Positions 7,403 through 16,075 of a DNA stretch of 64,000 nt are shown here, piece after piece; the stretch's first letter is position 1, and each line of letters opens with the position of its first letter. This stretch comes from Streptomyces sp. MMBL 11-1. Its GTDB lineage: Bacteria > Actinomycetota > Actinomycetes > Streptomycetales > Streptomycetaceae. The position numbers were made by a program, and so were the translations under genes. Below the pieces are notes generated by a model that was not told the DNA's origin, searched no databases, and was given only the letters and a program-made list of their open reading frames with translations. The stretch is taken from NCBI RefSeq assembly GCF_028622875.1, contig NZ_CP117709.1:6885001-6949000 (forward strand), written 5' to 3'.

Positions 7403-10123
7403 TCAGGCGTCGGCCGCCCTGAGCGCCGCCACCACGGCGCGAATCGTGGGGTCCCGATAGAACTGCCGCAGCCTCAGAGTGGGCAGACCCTCCGCGCGCA
7501 TCATCGCCGAACTCCTTACAGCGAGAACCGAGTTGCCGCCCACCTCGAAGAAGTCGTCGTCCAGTCCGATCGAGACGCCGAGCAGTTCGGTCCACAGCTC
7601 CCTCAGCCGGGCGGCCAGGTCGTCGTCGGCCGTGGGCGAGTCGTCGTCCTGTGCGGTCCGCCCGGTGGCAGTGGGCGCCGGAAGGCCGGCCACATCGACC
7701 TTTCCGCTGGTGGTCAAGGGCAGCGCGCTCAGTTCCGTCATCGTCGCGGGGACCATGTAGTCCGGCAGGACGCTCCCGGCCCGCTTGCGCACCACGGCCA
7801 GATCCTCGCCGCTGTCGCCGTCGAGCACCACATACGCGTCGATGCGGGCGTCCGTCGTGCGGTTGCCGTCCGCCTCGCGCACGACCACGGCGGCGGCCCG
7901 CACGGACGGGTCCTCGAGCAGCACCGAGCGGATCTCGTCCAGTTCGATACGGAAGCCCCGCACCTTGACCTGGTTGTCGATGCGGCCGAGGTGTTCCAGG
8001 ACACCGTCGGGGCGCAGACGCCCCCGGTCGCCGCTGCGGTACATCCTGCCCCCGTTGTACGGGTCGGGCAGAAACCGCTCCGACGTCAGGGCCGGCTGGT
8101 TGACGTAGGCCTGCGCCACACCGGCGCCACCGACGTGGATCTCGCCGGCGACACCCGGCGGCACGAGGCGACCCGAGCTGTCCGTGACGTACACATGCCA
8201 CCCCGGCAGCGGTGCCCCCACCGAGCGCGTGGCCTTGAGGGCCAGTTCCCGGCTCAGCGTCTGCGCGGTGACATGGACGGTGGTCTCGGTGATGCCGAAC
8301 ATGTTCACCACCCGGCACCGGTCCTCGGGATGCTCGTCGAACCAGGGAAGCAGCATCCTGGCGTCCAGCGGCTCTCCGCCCAGGATGACCAGGCGCACGG
8401 GCACGGCCGCATGGTCCACGGCGAGGAGATGACTGAGCGCCGAGGGCGTCTGGTTCAGCACCGTGACGCCCTCGCGCACCAGCAGATCCCGGAACTGTTC
8501 GGGGTCGCGCGAGGTGAAGTACGGCACGATCACCAGGCAGCCGCCGGTCAGCAGGCAGCCCCACATCTCCCAGACCGAGAAGTCGAACGCGCTCGAGTGG
8601 AACAGCGTCCAGACGTCCGACGGCGCGAGACCGAAGTCCTCACGGGTGGCCTCGATGAGGCTCAGGACATTGCCGTGCTGAACGGCGACTCCCTTGGGGC
8701 GACCGGTGGATCCTGACGTGTAGATCGCATACGCCGTGTCCCGCGCCCCAACCCCTCCGTCCGGTCCGGTCGCGTCCACGGACTCGTCGGCGACCAGCTC
8801 ATCGGGCGTCAGCACGCGAAGGCCGCCCTGCCGCGGGAACTGGGCGAGCCTGGTGATCACCAGGCCCACCGCGGCGTCGTCCGCGGTGTAGGCGAGGCGC
8901 TCGGCGGGATACGCGGGGTCCATCGGTACGTACGCGGCGCCCGCCTTGAGCACGCCGAGCAGCGCGACGACCAGTTCCGCCGAACGCTCCAGGCACACGC
9001 CGACCCGGTCGCCGGGGCGCACGCCCCGAGCCCGGAGGCCGGCCGCCCAGAAGGCCGCCAGTTGATCGACCTCGGCGTAGGTGAGCTCGATGTCGTCCTC
9101 GCGTACGGCGACGGATTCCGGCGCGGCGGCTGCGACGCGGGCGAACGCCCCGTGCACCGTGCTCGCCGACGCGGGCGGCGCTTCGGCCGAGGTGCCCAGG
9201 CGTACGACCCTGGCCCTCTCCTCATCGTCGAAGAGGGCTGCATCGGCAGCGGAGATGCCCGGCGACGAAATCAACTGCGTGTGCACATGCGCCAGATGGC
9301 GTGCGAACTGTTCGGCCGTCGCCGGCGACACATGGCCCGGCAGATGGTCGCAGCGCAGCACCGGCCGGCCGGAATCCTCGCGGGTGACCGAGAACGTCAG
9401 CGGAAAGGCCGGTTCGAGGCAGGGGGCGTACTCCTCGCCCGCGCGTGGCTCCTCGTCGAGACCCGGCAGGATCCCCACCAGGACCGGGCGGTCCACAGGT
9501 ACCGGTTCCCGCCCCCGTACGTCGTCGAGGGTGCCGTGCACCCGCAGGGCGACGACGCCCGCGTCGGTGCCGATGACGACCTCGTCCCCCGTGTCGCCCT
9601 CGTCCGAGCGGTCGGCGTAGCGGGACAGGGTCACGGCGAGCGCGGCGCGCCAGGTGGCCTCGTCGACGGACACGTCGAGCGGCAGGGCCACAAGCGTGGT
9701 GGCGAAAGGCCCACCCGGTGCGTCGGCGTTCCCCCAGTCGGGCGCGTCGGCGAAGACCGGCCCCGGCCTGGCGTCGCCGACGGGCGCACGCTCGAGCTCC
9801 GCGCGGGCAGCCGACAGGTCGCCGGCGGCCAACGCGGCGGCCAGACGGCGCAGTTCGGCACGGCCCCATTGCCCGCGCGGCGCGGTGACGACAAGGTCGG
9901 CGGGCCCGTCCGGGTAGCGCAGGAGTACGGCGTGGGCGCCGTCGCCGCCCTCGCCCGCGGTCGTGCGCCACAGCTGTGACGTACGGGAGTCGTCCGAGGG
10001 CGCCGCCGCGTGCGTGACCCGTATGCGGGGCACGTCGGCGGTGCCCCACCGACGCGTCACATCCTCCACCCGCGCCGGGTCGCTCAGTCGGACGCGAACC
10101 GCGTGGTTCAGTGCCGCCGCCAT
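7403..10123 (-). CDS. NRPS, degenerate C-like region + Thr-type A + PCP
   Basis: A 906-residue stand-alone loading protein. GGAGGAG precedes the ATG. Residues ~1-315 look like a worn-down condensation-type region: no HHxxxDG is present. The A domain (~325-775) is complete, with [34 protein letters not shown] and the P-L-T-T-S-G-K lysine. Pocket residues read by eye are D-F-W-N-I-G-M-V-H-K, the standard threonine code. The PCP (~815-905) has an intact V-G-G-N-S site (Ser865). It is convergent with the left operon and has no partner gene on its strand. Known parallels (the Thr A-PCP of ramoplanin-type systems) load A-less modules in trans, and this cluster has several such modules. It could also hold Thr for modification while carrier-bound. 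Confidence 0.93.
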   Translation of the reverse strand: MAAALNHAVRVRLSDPARVEDVTRRWGTADVPRIRVTHAAAPSDDSRTSQLWRTTAGEGGDGAHAVLLRYPDGPADLVVTAPRGQWGRAELRRLAAALAAGDLSAARAELERAPVGDARPGPVFADAPDWGNADAPGGPFATTLVALPLDVSVDEATWRAALAVTLSRYADRSDEGDTGDEVVIGTDAGVVALRVHGTLDDVRGREPVPVDRPVLVGILPGLDEEPRAGEEYAPCLEPAFPLTFSVTREDSGRPVLRCDHLPGHVSPATAEQFARHLAHVHTQLISSPGISAADAALFDDEERARVVRLGTSAEAPPASASTVHGAFARVAAAAPESVAVREDDIELTYAEVDQLAAFWAAGLRARGVRPGDRVGVCLERSAELVVALLGVLKAGAAYVPMDPAYPAERLAYTADDAAVGLVITRLAQFPRQGGLRVLTPDELVADESVDATGPDGGVGARDTAYAIYTSGSTGRPKGVAVQHGNVLSLIEATREDFGLAPSDVWTLFHSSAFDFSVWEMWGCLLTGGCLVIVPYFTSRDPEQFRDLLVREGVTVLNQTPSALSHLLAVDHAAVPVRLVILGGEPLDARMLLPWFDEHPEDRCRVVNMFGITETTVHVTAQTLSRELALKATRSVGAPLPGWHVYVTDSSGRLVPPGVAGEIHVGGAGVAQAYVNQPALTSERFLPDPYNGGRMYRSGDRGRLRPDGVLEHLGRIDNQVKVRGFRIELDEIRSVLLEDPSVRAAAVVVREADGNRTTDARIDAYVVLDGDSGEDLAVVRKRAGSVLPDYMVPATMTELSALPLTTSGKVDVAGLPAPTATGRTAQDDDSPTADDDLAARLRELWTELLGVSIGLDDDFFEVGGNSVLAVRSSAMMRAEGLPTLRLRQFYRDPTIRAVVAALRAADA

Positions 10124-10398
10124 AGTGCGTGCTCCTCCACGTTCAGGGATGACCCGGGTACGGTACGGCGCCGGTCACGGGGCGAACGGCATTATCGGCG
10201 GCGTCTCGTCGGCAGTGCGTACCGCGTCCGAGCGGGCGTGAGCGGCAGCACGGATGCCGGCCGCGACCGGCAGCGCGCCGCTGGTCACAGGCCCTCCGAC
10301 CGGCGAATCCGCCTACCGGCCGCCTCCGGTACTGCCGGTGCGCGCCCCGGCCGGTGCCTAGCCTCGGCGCCATGGCAGCAGGTGAAGGAGTCCCCACG

Positions 10399-11196
10399 GT
10401 GCCGGTGAAGCGAAAACTCCCCAACGGTCTTTCCGTGTACAGCCTCAACGGCAACGAGACGGACTACCTGTACCGGGAGATCTTCCACGACGAGTCCTAT
10501 GTCCCGCCGCACGGAGTGCGCCTCGGGGAGAGCCCGACCGTGCTCGACATCGGTGCCAACATCGGCCTCTTCACCCTGTTCGCCCTGAACAAGTGGCCGG
10601 ACGCACGGGTGTTCTCCTTCGAGCCGGTCCCGGATGTCTTCGACGTTCTGCGGCGCAACACCGGGCATCTGCCCGGCGTACGGCTGCACAACCTCGCCCT
10701 GGGCGACACCGACCAGCGCCGGCGGCTCACGTACTACCCGAACTACACGATGATGTCCGGCTTCGACGCCGACCCGAAGGTCGACAGGGCGCTCGCCTCG
10801 TCGTTCATCGGCAGCGTCGCCGACTCCCTCGACGAGGACCTGCGGGAGGCGTTCATCGACGAGGTGGAGGAGCTGGTCGACGACGCCCTCGACGAGCGGC
10901 GGTCCGTGGACTGCGACGTACGACGCGTGGACACGTTCGTCGCCGAGGCGGGCATCGGCCACATCGATTTCCTCAAGGTGGACGTGGAGGGGTTCGAGGT
11001 CCCTGTGCTGCGGGGCATCGGCGACGAACTCTGGCCGAGGATCGCCAACGCGGCGGTGGAGGTCGCCGACCGCGACGGCGCGCTCGCCACGGTGATCTCC
11101 CTCTTCGAGAGCAACGGCCTGCGCACCCAGGTCCGGCAGGCGACGGAGTACCGGGAGACCGATCTCCACACGGTCTTCGCTCGGCAGGTGGCGTGA
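10399..11196 (+). CDS. FkbM-family SAM-dependent methyltransferase
   Basis: About 265 residues with the FkbM class I methyltransferase pattern: the SAM-binding V-L-D-I-G-A-N-I-G-L-F near residue 45, F-S-F-E-P-V-P (acidic ribose loop) and F-L-K-V-D-V-E-G-F-E near 185. I chose the GTG at 10399 because GAAGGAG sits 8 bases upstream; the in-frame ATG at 10372 has no ribosome site. Members methylate hydroxyl or amine groups, often O-methylation of sugars or peptides. The thioesterase gene starts at the next base but one after its stop, so they are co-transcribed. Its target in the product is unknown. Confidence 0.88.
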   Translation: MPVKRKLPNGLSVYSLNGNETDYLYREIFHDESYVPPHGVRLGESPTVLDIGANIGLFTLFALNKWPDARVFSFEPVPDVFDVLRRNTGHLPGVRLHNLALGDTDQRRRLTYYPNYTMMSGFDADPKVDRALASSFIGSVADSLDEDLREAFIDEVEELVDDALDERRSVDCDVRRVDTFVAEAGIGHIDFLKVDVEGFEVPVLRGIGDELWPRIANAAVEVADRDGALATVISLFESNGLRTQVRQATEYRETDLHTVFARQVA

Positions 11197-11197
11197 C

Positions 11198-11959
11198 GTG
11201 GCTCGATTCTCTCCGGCGTTGGACCCGCGCGGTCTCCTCGCCGCCAAGAGGTGGATCGTCCGTCCGCAACGGGTCGCGGAGCCCCGGCTCCGGCTGTTCT
11301 GCCTGCCGCACGCGGGTGCGGGGGCGGCGGCGTTCACTCCCTGGGCCAAGCTGGTCGGGCACGACGTCGAACTCTGCGCGGTCCGCTTCCCCGGGCGGGA
11401 GAACCGCATCGAGGAGCCGCTCTTCGAGGACCTCCAGCGGCTCGTCGACGAACTGGAAAGGGCGGTCACGCCGTTGACCGACCGGCCGTACGCCATCATC
11501 GGACACTGTTCCGGCAGCATCGTCGGGCTGGAACTGGCGCGCCGGCTGAGGGACCGGGGCAGGCCGGGGCCCAGGGCCCTGATCGTCTCGTCCATCCCGG
11601 GGCCGAGCCGGCGCACCTCGGAATCCATTCACCTGCTGCCGCGCACGGAGTTCTTCGAGCGGGTCGCGCGGTTCGGTGGCATCGACGAATCCGTGCTCGA
11701 TTCGCCCGAGATGATGGAGCTTTTCGAGACCACCATGCGGACCGACTTCCGCATGGTCGAGCAGGCCCCGTACGTCCCGGCCGAGCCGCTGGACGCACCC
11801 GTCGTCGCGGTGGGCGGGCGCGACGACCCCTTCGTGAGCTACGACGACCTCGAGGCATGGCGCGGCGAGACGAGCGGGGACTTCACCCTCCACCACCTCG
11901 ATGCCGGGCACTTCGTCCTGGACGAGGTCATGGATCTCGTGGTGAGGACTCTCGTGTGA
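11198..11959 (+). CDS. type II thioesterase
   Basis: A 253-residue alpha/beta hydrolase that removes wrong or stalled acyl groups from carrier proteins. It has the family's opening L-F-C-L-P-H-A-G-A-G (~33), F-P-G-R-E-N-R (~65), the G-H-C-S-G-S nucleophile elbow (~105) and the closing D-A-G-H-F aspartate/histidine region (~235). The usual Ser-His-Asp triad is therefore present. The GTG start lies one base after the methyltransferase stop. It is one of three type II-like thioesterases in the window; the others are the N-terminal domain of the 22.2-kb gene and the gene at 48.4 kb. Editing is likely to matter here because many carriers appear to be loaded in trans. Confidence 0.92.
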   Translation: MARFSPALDPRGLLAAKRWIVRPQRVAEPRLRLFCLPHAGAGAAAFTPWAKLVGHDVELCAVRFPGRENRIEEPLFEDLQRLVDELERAVTPLTDRPYAIIGHCSGSIVGLELARRLRDRGRPGPRALIVSSIPGPSRRTSESIHLLPRTEFFERVARFGGIDESVLDSPEMMELFETTMRTDFRMVEQAPYVPAEPLDAPVVAVGGRDDPFVSYDDLEAWRGETSGDFTLHHLDAGHFVLDEVMDLVVRTLV

Positions 11960-11993
11960 CCGACGCCCGACGCGACTTGGAGGAGATGGACAG

Positions 11994-12998
11994 ATGGCGC
12001 TGATGCTGAGCGACGACGAGGTCAGAAAGGCGACGGACGTTCCAGGGGTGCTCGACGCACTCGACCGGGCCTATCAGGAGGAGCACGCCGGCCGCGCGAC
12101 GATCACCGAGCGGGTGAACCTGCGCTTCGGATCGGGCTGGCTGCGCATCATGGCCGCCTCCCTGCCCGGCCTCGGAGTGGTCGGATACAAGGAATTCCAC
12201 CTGGTGGGCAGCACGGTGAGGTTTCAGATCAACCTCTTCGACATCCACACCGGCGAGTTCCTCGCCGCCCTGGACGGCAACCACCTCACCGTCCTGCGCA
12301 CGGCGTCGACCGCGGCCCTCGCGGCCGCTCGCCTGGCGCCGGACGCCTCCAAGGTCGGGATCATCGGCTCCGGCGCCGAGGCGCGGATGCAGGCCACCGT
12401 GCTCAGCCGGCTCATCGACGTGGAGCGCATGGTGGTGCACAGCCCCCGCAAGGAGCGGCGCGAGCTGTTCGCCACGGAGCTGTCCGAGCGGCTCGGCATC
12501 GGCATCGAGCCGAGCGCGGACGGCGCGGCGACGGCCGCCGACGCCGACCTCGTCATGGTGGCGACCAACACGGGAGGACGGGGACCGGCCTTCTACGCCG
12601 ACTGGATCCCCGAGACGGCGCACATCAGTTCCACCGGATCGACCCTCCCCGAGGAGCGTGAGCTGGACTCCGAGGTGTGGCGCTTCCCCGAACTCATCGT
12701 GGTGGACCGCGCCCAGGCCCTGGAGGAGTCGGGCGACGCCATCGCGGCCGCCGAGACCGGCGCCCTGGACACCGCGCGGGTCATCACCCTCGCCGAGCTG
12801 TGCGGGCGGCCGGCGGACGGCCCGCGGCCGAAGCGCACCCTGTTCAAGTCCGTGGGCTCCCCGCTGCAGGACGTGGCAGTGGCCGCGTACGCCTATCGGA
12901 GCGCGAAGGACAGGGGACTCGGCACCCCGCTGCCGGACTTTCCGTCGGTGAAGGGCAGCGTTCCCGTGGTCGCCGGCGCGGGGCGGAGCGGCGCATGA
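11994..12998 (+). CDS. ornithine cyclodeaminase/mu-crystallin family imine reductase or amino-acid dehydrogenase
   Basis: A 334-residue NAD(P)-binding protein. The dinucleotide motif G-I-I-G-S-G-A-E-A-R (~118-128) and the preceding T-A-S-T-A-A-L-A-A family signature are clear, and a conserved substrate lysine (G-Y-K-E-F-H, ~62-66) is present. The family includes ornithine cyclodeaminases, ketimine/pyrroline reductases and SbnB-type dehydrogenases. No SbnA-like partner is visible, so 2,3-diaminopropionate synthesis is not supported within this window. With a possible DOPA-to-pyrroline pathway upstream, a cyclic imine reductase is attractive, but proline or another imino acid formation is equally open. 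It overlaps the next gene by ATGA. Confidence 0.88.
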   Translation: MALMLSDDEVRKATDVPGVLDALDRAYQEEHAGRATITERVNLRFGSGWLRIMAASLPGLGVVGYKEFHLVGSTVRFQINLFDIHTGEFLAALDGNHLTVLRTASTAALAAARLAPDASKVGIIGSGAEARMQATVLSRLIDVERMVVHSPRKERRELFATELSERLGIGIEPSADGAATAADADLVMVATNTGGRGPAFYADWIPETAHISSTGSTLPEERELDSEVWRFPELIVVDRAQALEESGDAIAAAETGALDTARVITLAELCGRPADGPRPKRTLFKSVGSPLQDVAVAAYAYRSAKDRGLGTPLPDFPSVKGSVPVVAGAGRSGA

Positions 12999-13915
12999 GC
13001 CGTGAATTCGCCTCGCGGACCGTGGAGATCGCCGAGGGTGTGCACGCCTACGTGCAGCCGGACGGCAGCTGGTTCCTCAACAACACCGGCTTCATCACCG
13101 GCCGGCAGGGCGTCATCAGCATCGACACCTGCGCCACCGAACGCAGGACCCGCGCCTATCTCGACGCGATAGCCGACGTCACGCGCGCGCCGGTCCGCAC
13201 CCTGGTCAACACCCACCACCACGCCGACCACACGTTCGGCAACCACCTTCTGCCCGGCGCCACGATCGTGGGCCACGAGCAGACCCGCGCCGAGGTCATG
13301 GCCTTCGGCCGACCCGTCAACCGCGGTGTGTGGAACGACGTGGAGTGGGGCGAGTTCCAACTGGCCCCGCCCTTCGTCACGTACACCTCCGGAGTCACCC
13401 TGTGGGCGGACGACGTGCGCTGCGACGTCACACACGTCGGCACGCCGGCGCACACGACGAACGACTCGATCGTCCATCTGCCCGACCGATCGGTGCTGTT
13501 CGCGGGCGACCTGCTCTTCGAGGGCGGCACACCGTTCGTCCTGATGGGATCGCTCGGCGGCACCATCGACGTCCTCGAAAAGGTCGTACGCCCTCTGGGC
13601 GCCCGGACCATCGTGTCGGGCCACGGCCCTGTCAGCGGCCCCGAGGTGATCGACGACATGCTCGCCTACCTGCGCTTCGTGGCGGACCTCGCCCGCCGTG
13701 CGAAGGCCGCCGGACTCACGCCCCTGGAGGCGGCTCTGGAGACCGACCTCGGCGCCTTTGCCGACCTCCTGGACGCCGAGCGCATCGTGGGCAACCTGCA
13801 CCGCGCCTACGCCGAACTGGACGGGGCCGAGGCGGGGGCGCGCATCGACACCGCCGCGGCCTACCGGGACATGGTCACCTACAACGGGGGCCGCCCCCTC
13901 ACGTCGCACGCCTGA
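12995..13915 (+). CDS. metallo-beta-lactamase-fold hydrolase
   Basis: A 306-residue MBL-fold protein. The metal motif N-T-H-H-H-A-D-H (~68-75) is complete, and later ligands appear as P-A-H-T-T-N-D-S (~150), F-A-G-D-L-L-F (~168) and V-S-G-H-G-P (~205), the usual two-metal arrangement. It starts inside the stop codon of the preceding reductase gene, so both are co-translated. In this setting it is probably a biosynthetic hydrolase or lactonase-type enzyme and not a drug-resistance beta-lactamase. If the upstream genes build a modified proline from DOPA, this enzyme could supply the missing C-C or ester hydrolase step, but that is a guess. No signal peptide is seen, so it is cytoplasmic. Confidence 0.88.
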   Translation: MSREFASRTVEIAEGVHAYVQPDGSWFLNNTGFITGRQGVISIDTCATERRTRAYLDAIADVTRAPVRTLVNTHHHADHTFGNHLLPGATIVGHEQTRAEVMAFGRPVNRGVWNDVEWGEFQLAPPFVTYTSGVTLWADDVRCDVTHVGTPAHTTNDSIVHLPDRSVLFAGDLLFEGGTPFVLMGSLGGTIDVLEKVVRPLGARTIVSGHGPVSGPEVIDDMLAYLRFVADLARRAKAAGLTPLEAALETDLGAFADLLDAERIVGNLHRAYAELDGAEAGARIDTAAAYRDMVTYNGGRPLTSHA

Positions 13916-14118
13916 GGGCGGGCACCGGAGCCGGACTCATCGACGACACCAGGCTCGCTGCCGCTCGCAGCCGCGCCACACGACGACAAGGACTCGGGCA
14001 CACACATGCCGCACCGGTTGCACCCTGACGCACCATCGCCGGCCCGCCGACGGCTCCTCGCAGGTCGTTCGGGCCGTCGCACGCCGTTCCGCACCCCCGT
14101 GGGCAGGGCGGTGGCCTC

Positions 14119-15975
14119 ATGACACGGCCCTGGCGCATCGCCGTCGTCGGCAGCGGCCCCCGCGGGCTCATGGTGACGGAGCGGCTGGCCGCCCGGCTCG
14201 CGCGGGAGCCGGCACACCGCCCGGTCGAGCTGTACGTGATCGACGAGGTCGAGGTGGGATGCGGCCGCGTCTACCGCACCGATCAACCGGAGTGGTTCCT
14301 GATGAACACTCCGGTGGGACTGATCACCGCCTTCTCGGGCGCGTCGGACGGCGGCCCCGCCCGCGCCGGGGCGGGCCCGTCACTCGGCCAGTGGTGGCAG
14401 GCCCACCTCCCCGGCCACCCGGGACCCGAGGGGTACGCGCCCCGCGCCGTGTACGGCAGATATCTGCGCTTCGCCCTGGACGCCATCGAGTCCGGGCTGC
14501 CGCCGCGTGTCCGGCTGACTCGCGTACACGACTCCGTCCTCGACCTGGAGCCGACGGCGAACGGCCACCGCTTGACACTGGCCGGCGGGACCTCCCTGGA
14601 CGTGGACCGGGCCGTCCTGACCACCGGCCACGCCCGGCCACCGGTCGACGCACCCCTGCGGGACCTCGCGGAATTCGCCGCCCGCCATCCCGGACTGCGG
14701 TGCATCAGTGGCGACTCACCGGCCGAGATGCCCCTGGACACCGTGCCGGCCGGCGCGGCCGTCGGGGTGCTCGGCCTGGGGCTGTCGTTCTTCGACGTCA
14801 TGGCGGCCTTCACCACGGGGCGAGGCGGCGTGTTCGCGGAGGGCGCGGACGGCGAACTCGTGTATCACCCGAGCGGTGCCGAACCCGTCATGGTCGCCGG
14901 GTCCCGCAGTGGGCTTCCGCTCATGGCCAAGGGAGACAATCGCAGACCGTCCGGGTTCGCCTACCGGCCGCTGCTGTTCACCTCGGAACTCGTACGGCGT
15001 CACGCCTCCGGGCCGACCCTGGACTTCGCCGCCGACGTCCTGCCGCGGCTCACCGCCGAGATCGAATGTGTCTACTACGCCACCGCGCTGCGGCGAGCAC
15101 ATGGCGAAAGGGCCGCCGCCGCCTTCACGGACGAGGTGGTGAGCCTCGACGGTGCCACGCTGCCGGACATACGCGCCGTCGCCGATCGGCACGGCGCCGC
15201 GGACCTGGCCCCGATCGACCTGGAGACACTGGGAAGGCCCTACGCGGGACGCACCTTCGATGACCCGAAGGAGTTCGACGGCGAGCTCGCCGGCCTGCTC
15301 CGCGTCGCCGTCGAGGAGGCCGAGCGCGGAAACGTCGACTCACCGCTGATGGCCGCTCTCGACGTCATCCGGGACACCCGCTGGGTGGTGCGCGAGTGCG
15401 TCGACTTCGGCCGGCTCAACCCCGCCTCGCATCGGGACGACTTCCTGGGTGCCTTCGTCCCGGCGAGCTCGGTCCTGGTGGCCGGCCCGCCACCGGTCCG
15501 CATACGTCAACTGCTCGCCCTGATGGACCGCGGTCTGCTGCGCGTGGCCGGACCGGAGACGTGTGTGGACGGCGACTCGGTAAGCGGCCGGTTCAGGATC
15601 TTCTCCCCCCGCGTCGTGGGGTCGAGCACACCGGTCGACATCGTCATCGACGCCCGCGTCCCCGTGCCCGACCTCGGCCGGGACCCCGCACAGCTGACCG
15701 CGAACCTGCGGGCGCGTGGTCTGTGGACGGAGTTTGTCAGCCAGGACGCCGACGACAGATTCGAGACGGGGGGCGTCGCGGTCACCACGGCGCCGTTCCA
15801 TCCGGTGGATCGCGACGGCCGGCCGGGCACGGGACTCTACGTGCTCGGCGTGCCCACCGAGAACACCCGGTGGTTCACCCAGGTCGGATTCGCCCGCCCC
15901 GGTCCGTGGGGGGATTTCGTCCGCGACGCCGACGCGATCGCCGAGCACGCCCTCGCGGAGGCCGCGACCCCGTAG
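14119..15975 (+). CDS. FAD/NAD(P)-binding protein (PF13454-like), probable oxidoreductase
   Basis: A 618-residue flavoprotein-like protein. The N-terminus carries the dinucleotide fold I-A-V-V-G-S-G-P-R-G (~8-17), then N-T-P-V-G-L-I and a second Rossmann-type motif V-G-V-L-G-L-G-L-S-F (~216). The P-R-G variant of the GxGxxG loop is typical of the FAD-NAD(P)-binding family that turns up next to peptide and siderophore synthetases, often without a known reaction. It starts 203 bases after the MBL gene, ends about 100 bases before the C-A-PCP-TE synthetase and is probably transcribed with it. It could oxidise or hydroxylate an amino-acid precursor. I cannot name the substrate. Confidence 0.8.
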   Translation: MTRPWRIAVVGSGPRGLMVTERLAARLAREPAHRPVELYVIDEVEVGCGRVYRTDQPEWFLMNTPVGLITAFSGASDGGPARAGAGPSLGQWWQAHLPGHPGPEGYAPRAVYGRYLRFALDAIESGLPPRVRLTRVHDSVLDLEPTANGHRLTLAGGTSLDVDRAVLTTGHARPPVDAPLRDLAEFAARHPGLRCISGDSPAEMPLDTVPAGAAVGVLGLGLSFFDVMAAFTTGRGGVFAEGADGELVYHPSGAEPVMVAGSRSGLPLMAKGDNRRPSGFAYRPLLFTSELVRRHASGPTLDFAADVLPRLTAEIECVYYATALRRAHGERAAAAFTDEVVSLDGATLPDIRAVADRHGAADLAPIDLETLGRPYAGRTFDDPKEFDGELAGLLRVAVEEAERGNVDSPLMAALDVIRDTRWVVRECVDFGRLNPASHRDDFLGAFVPASSVLVAGPPPVRIRQLLALMDRGLLRVAGPETCVDGDSVSGRFRIFSPRVVGSSTPVDIVIDARVPVPDLGRDPAQLTANLRARGLWTEFVSQDADDRFETGGVAVTTAPFHPVDRDGRPGTGLYVLGVPTENTRWFTQVGFARPGPWGDFVRDADAIAEHALAEAATP

Positions 15976-16075
15976 GCCGAGCGCTTCCGGGCGAACCTCC
16001 CTGTTGCCGGCACCTCGCCTTCTGCCCTGAAACGAAATGAGCCGCCGACCCGGCGTGAGGAAAGGGAGCTCCACC

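Noticed and set aside
12995..13915. Beta-lactam resistance enzyme
   Set aside because: It has the MBL fold but no signal peptide, and it is translationally coupled to a biosynthetic reductase; the fold serves many hydrolases.
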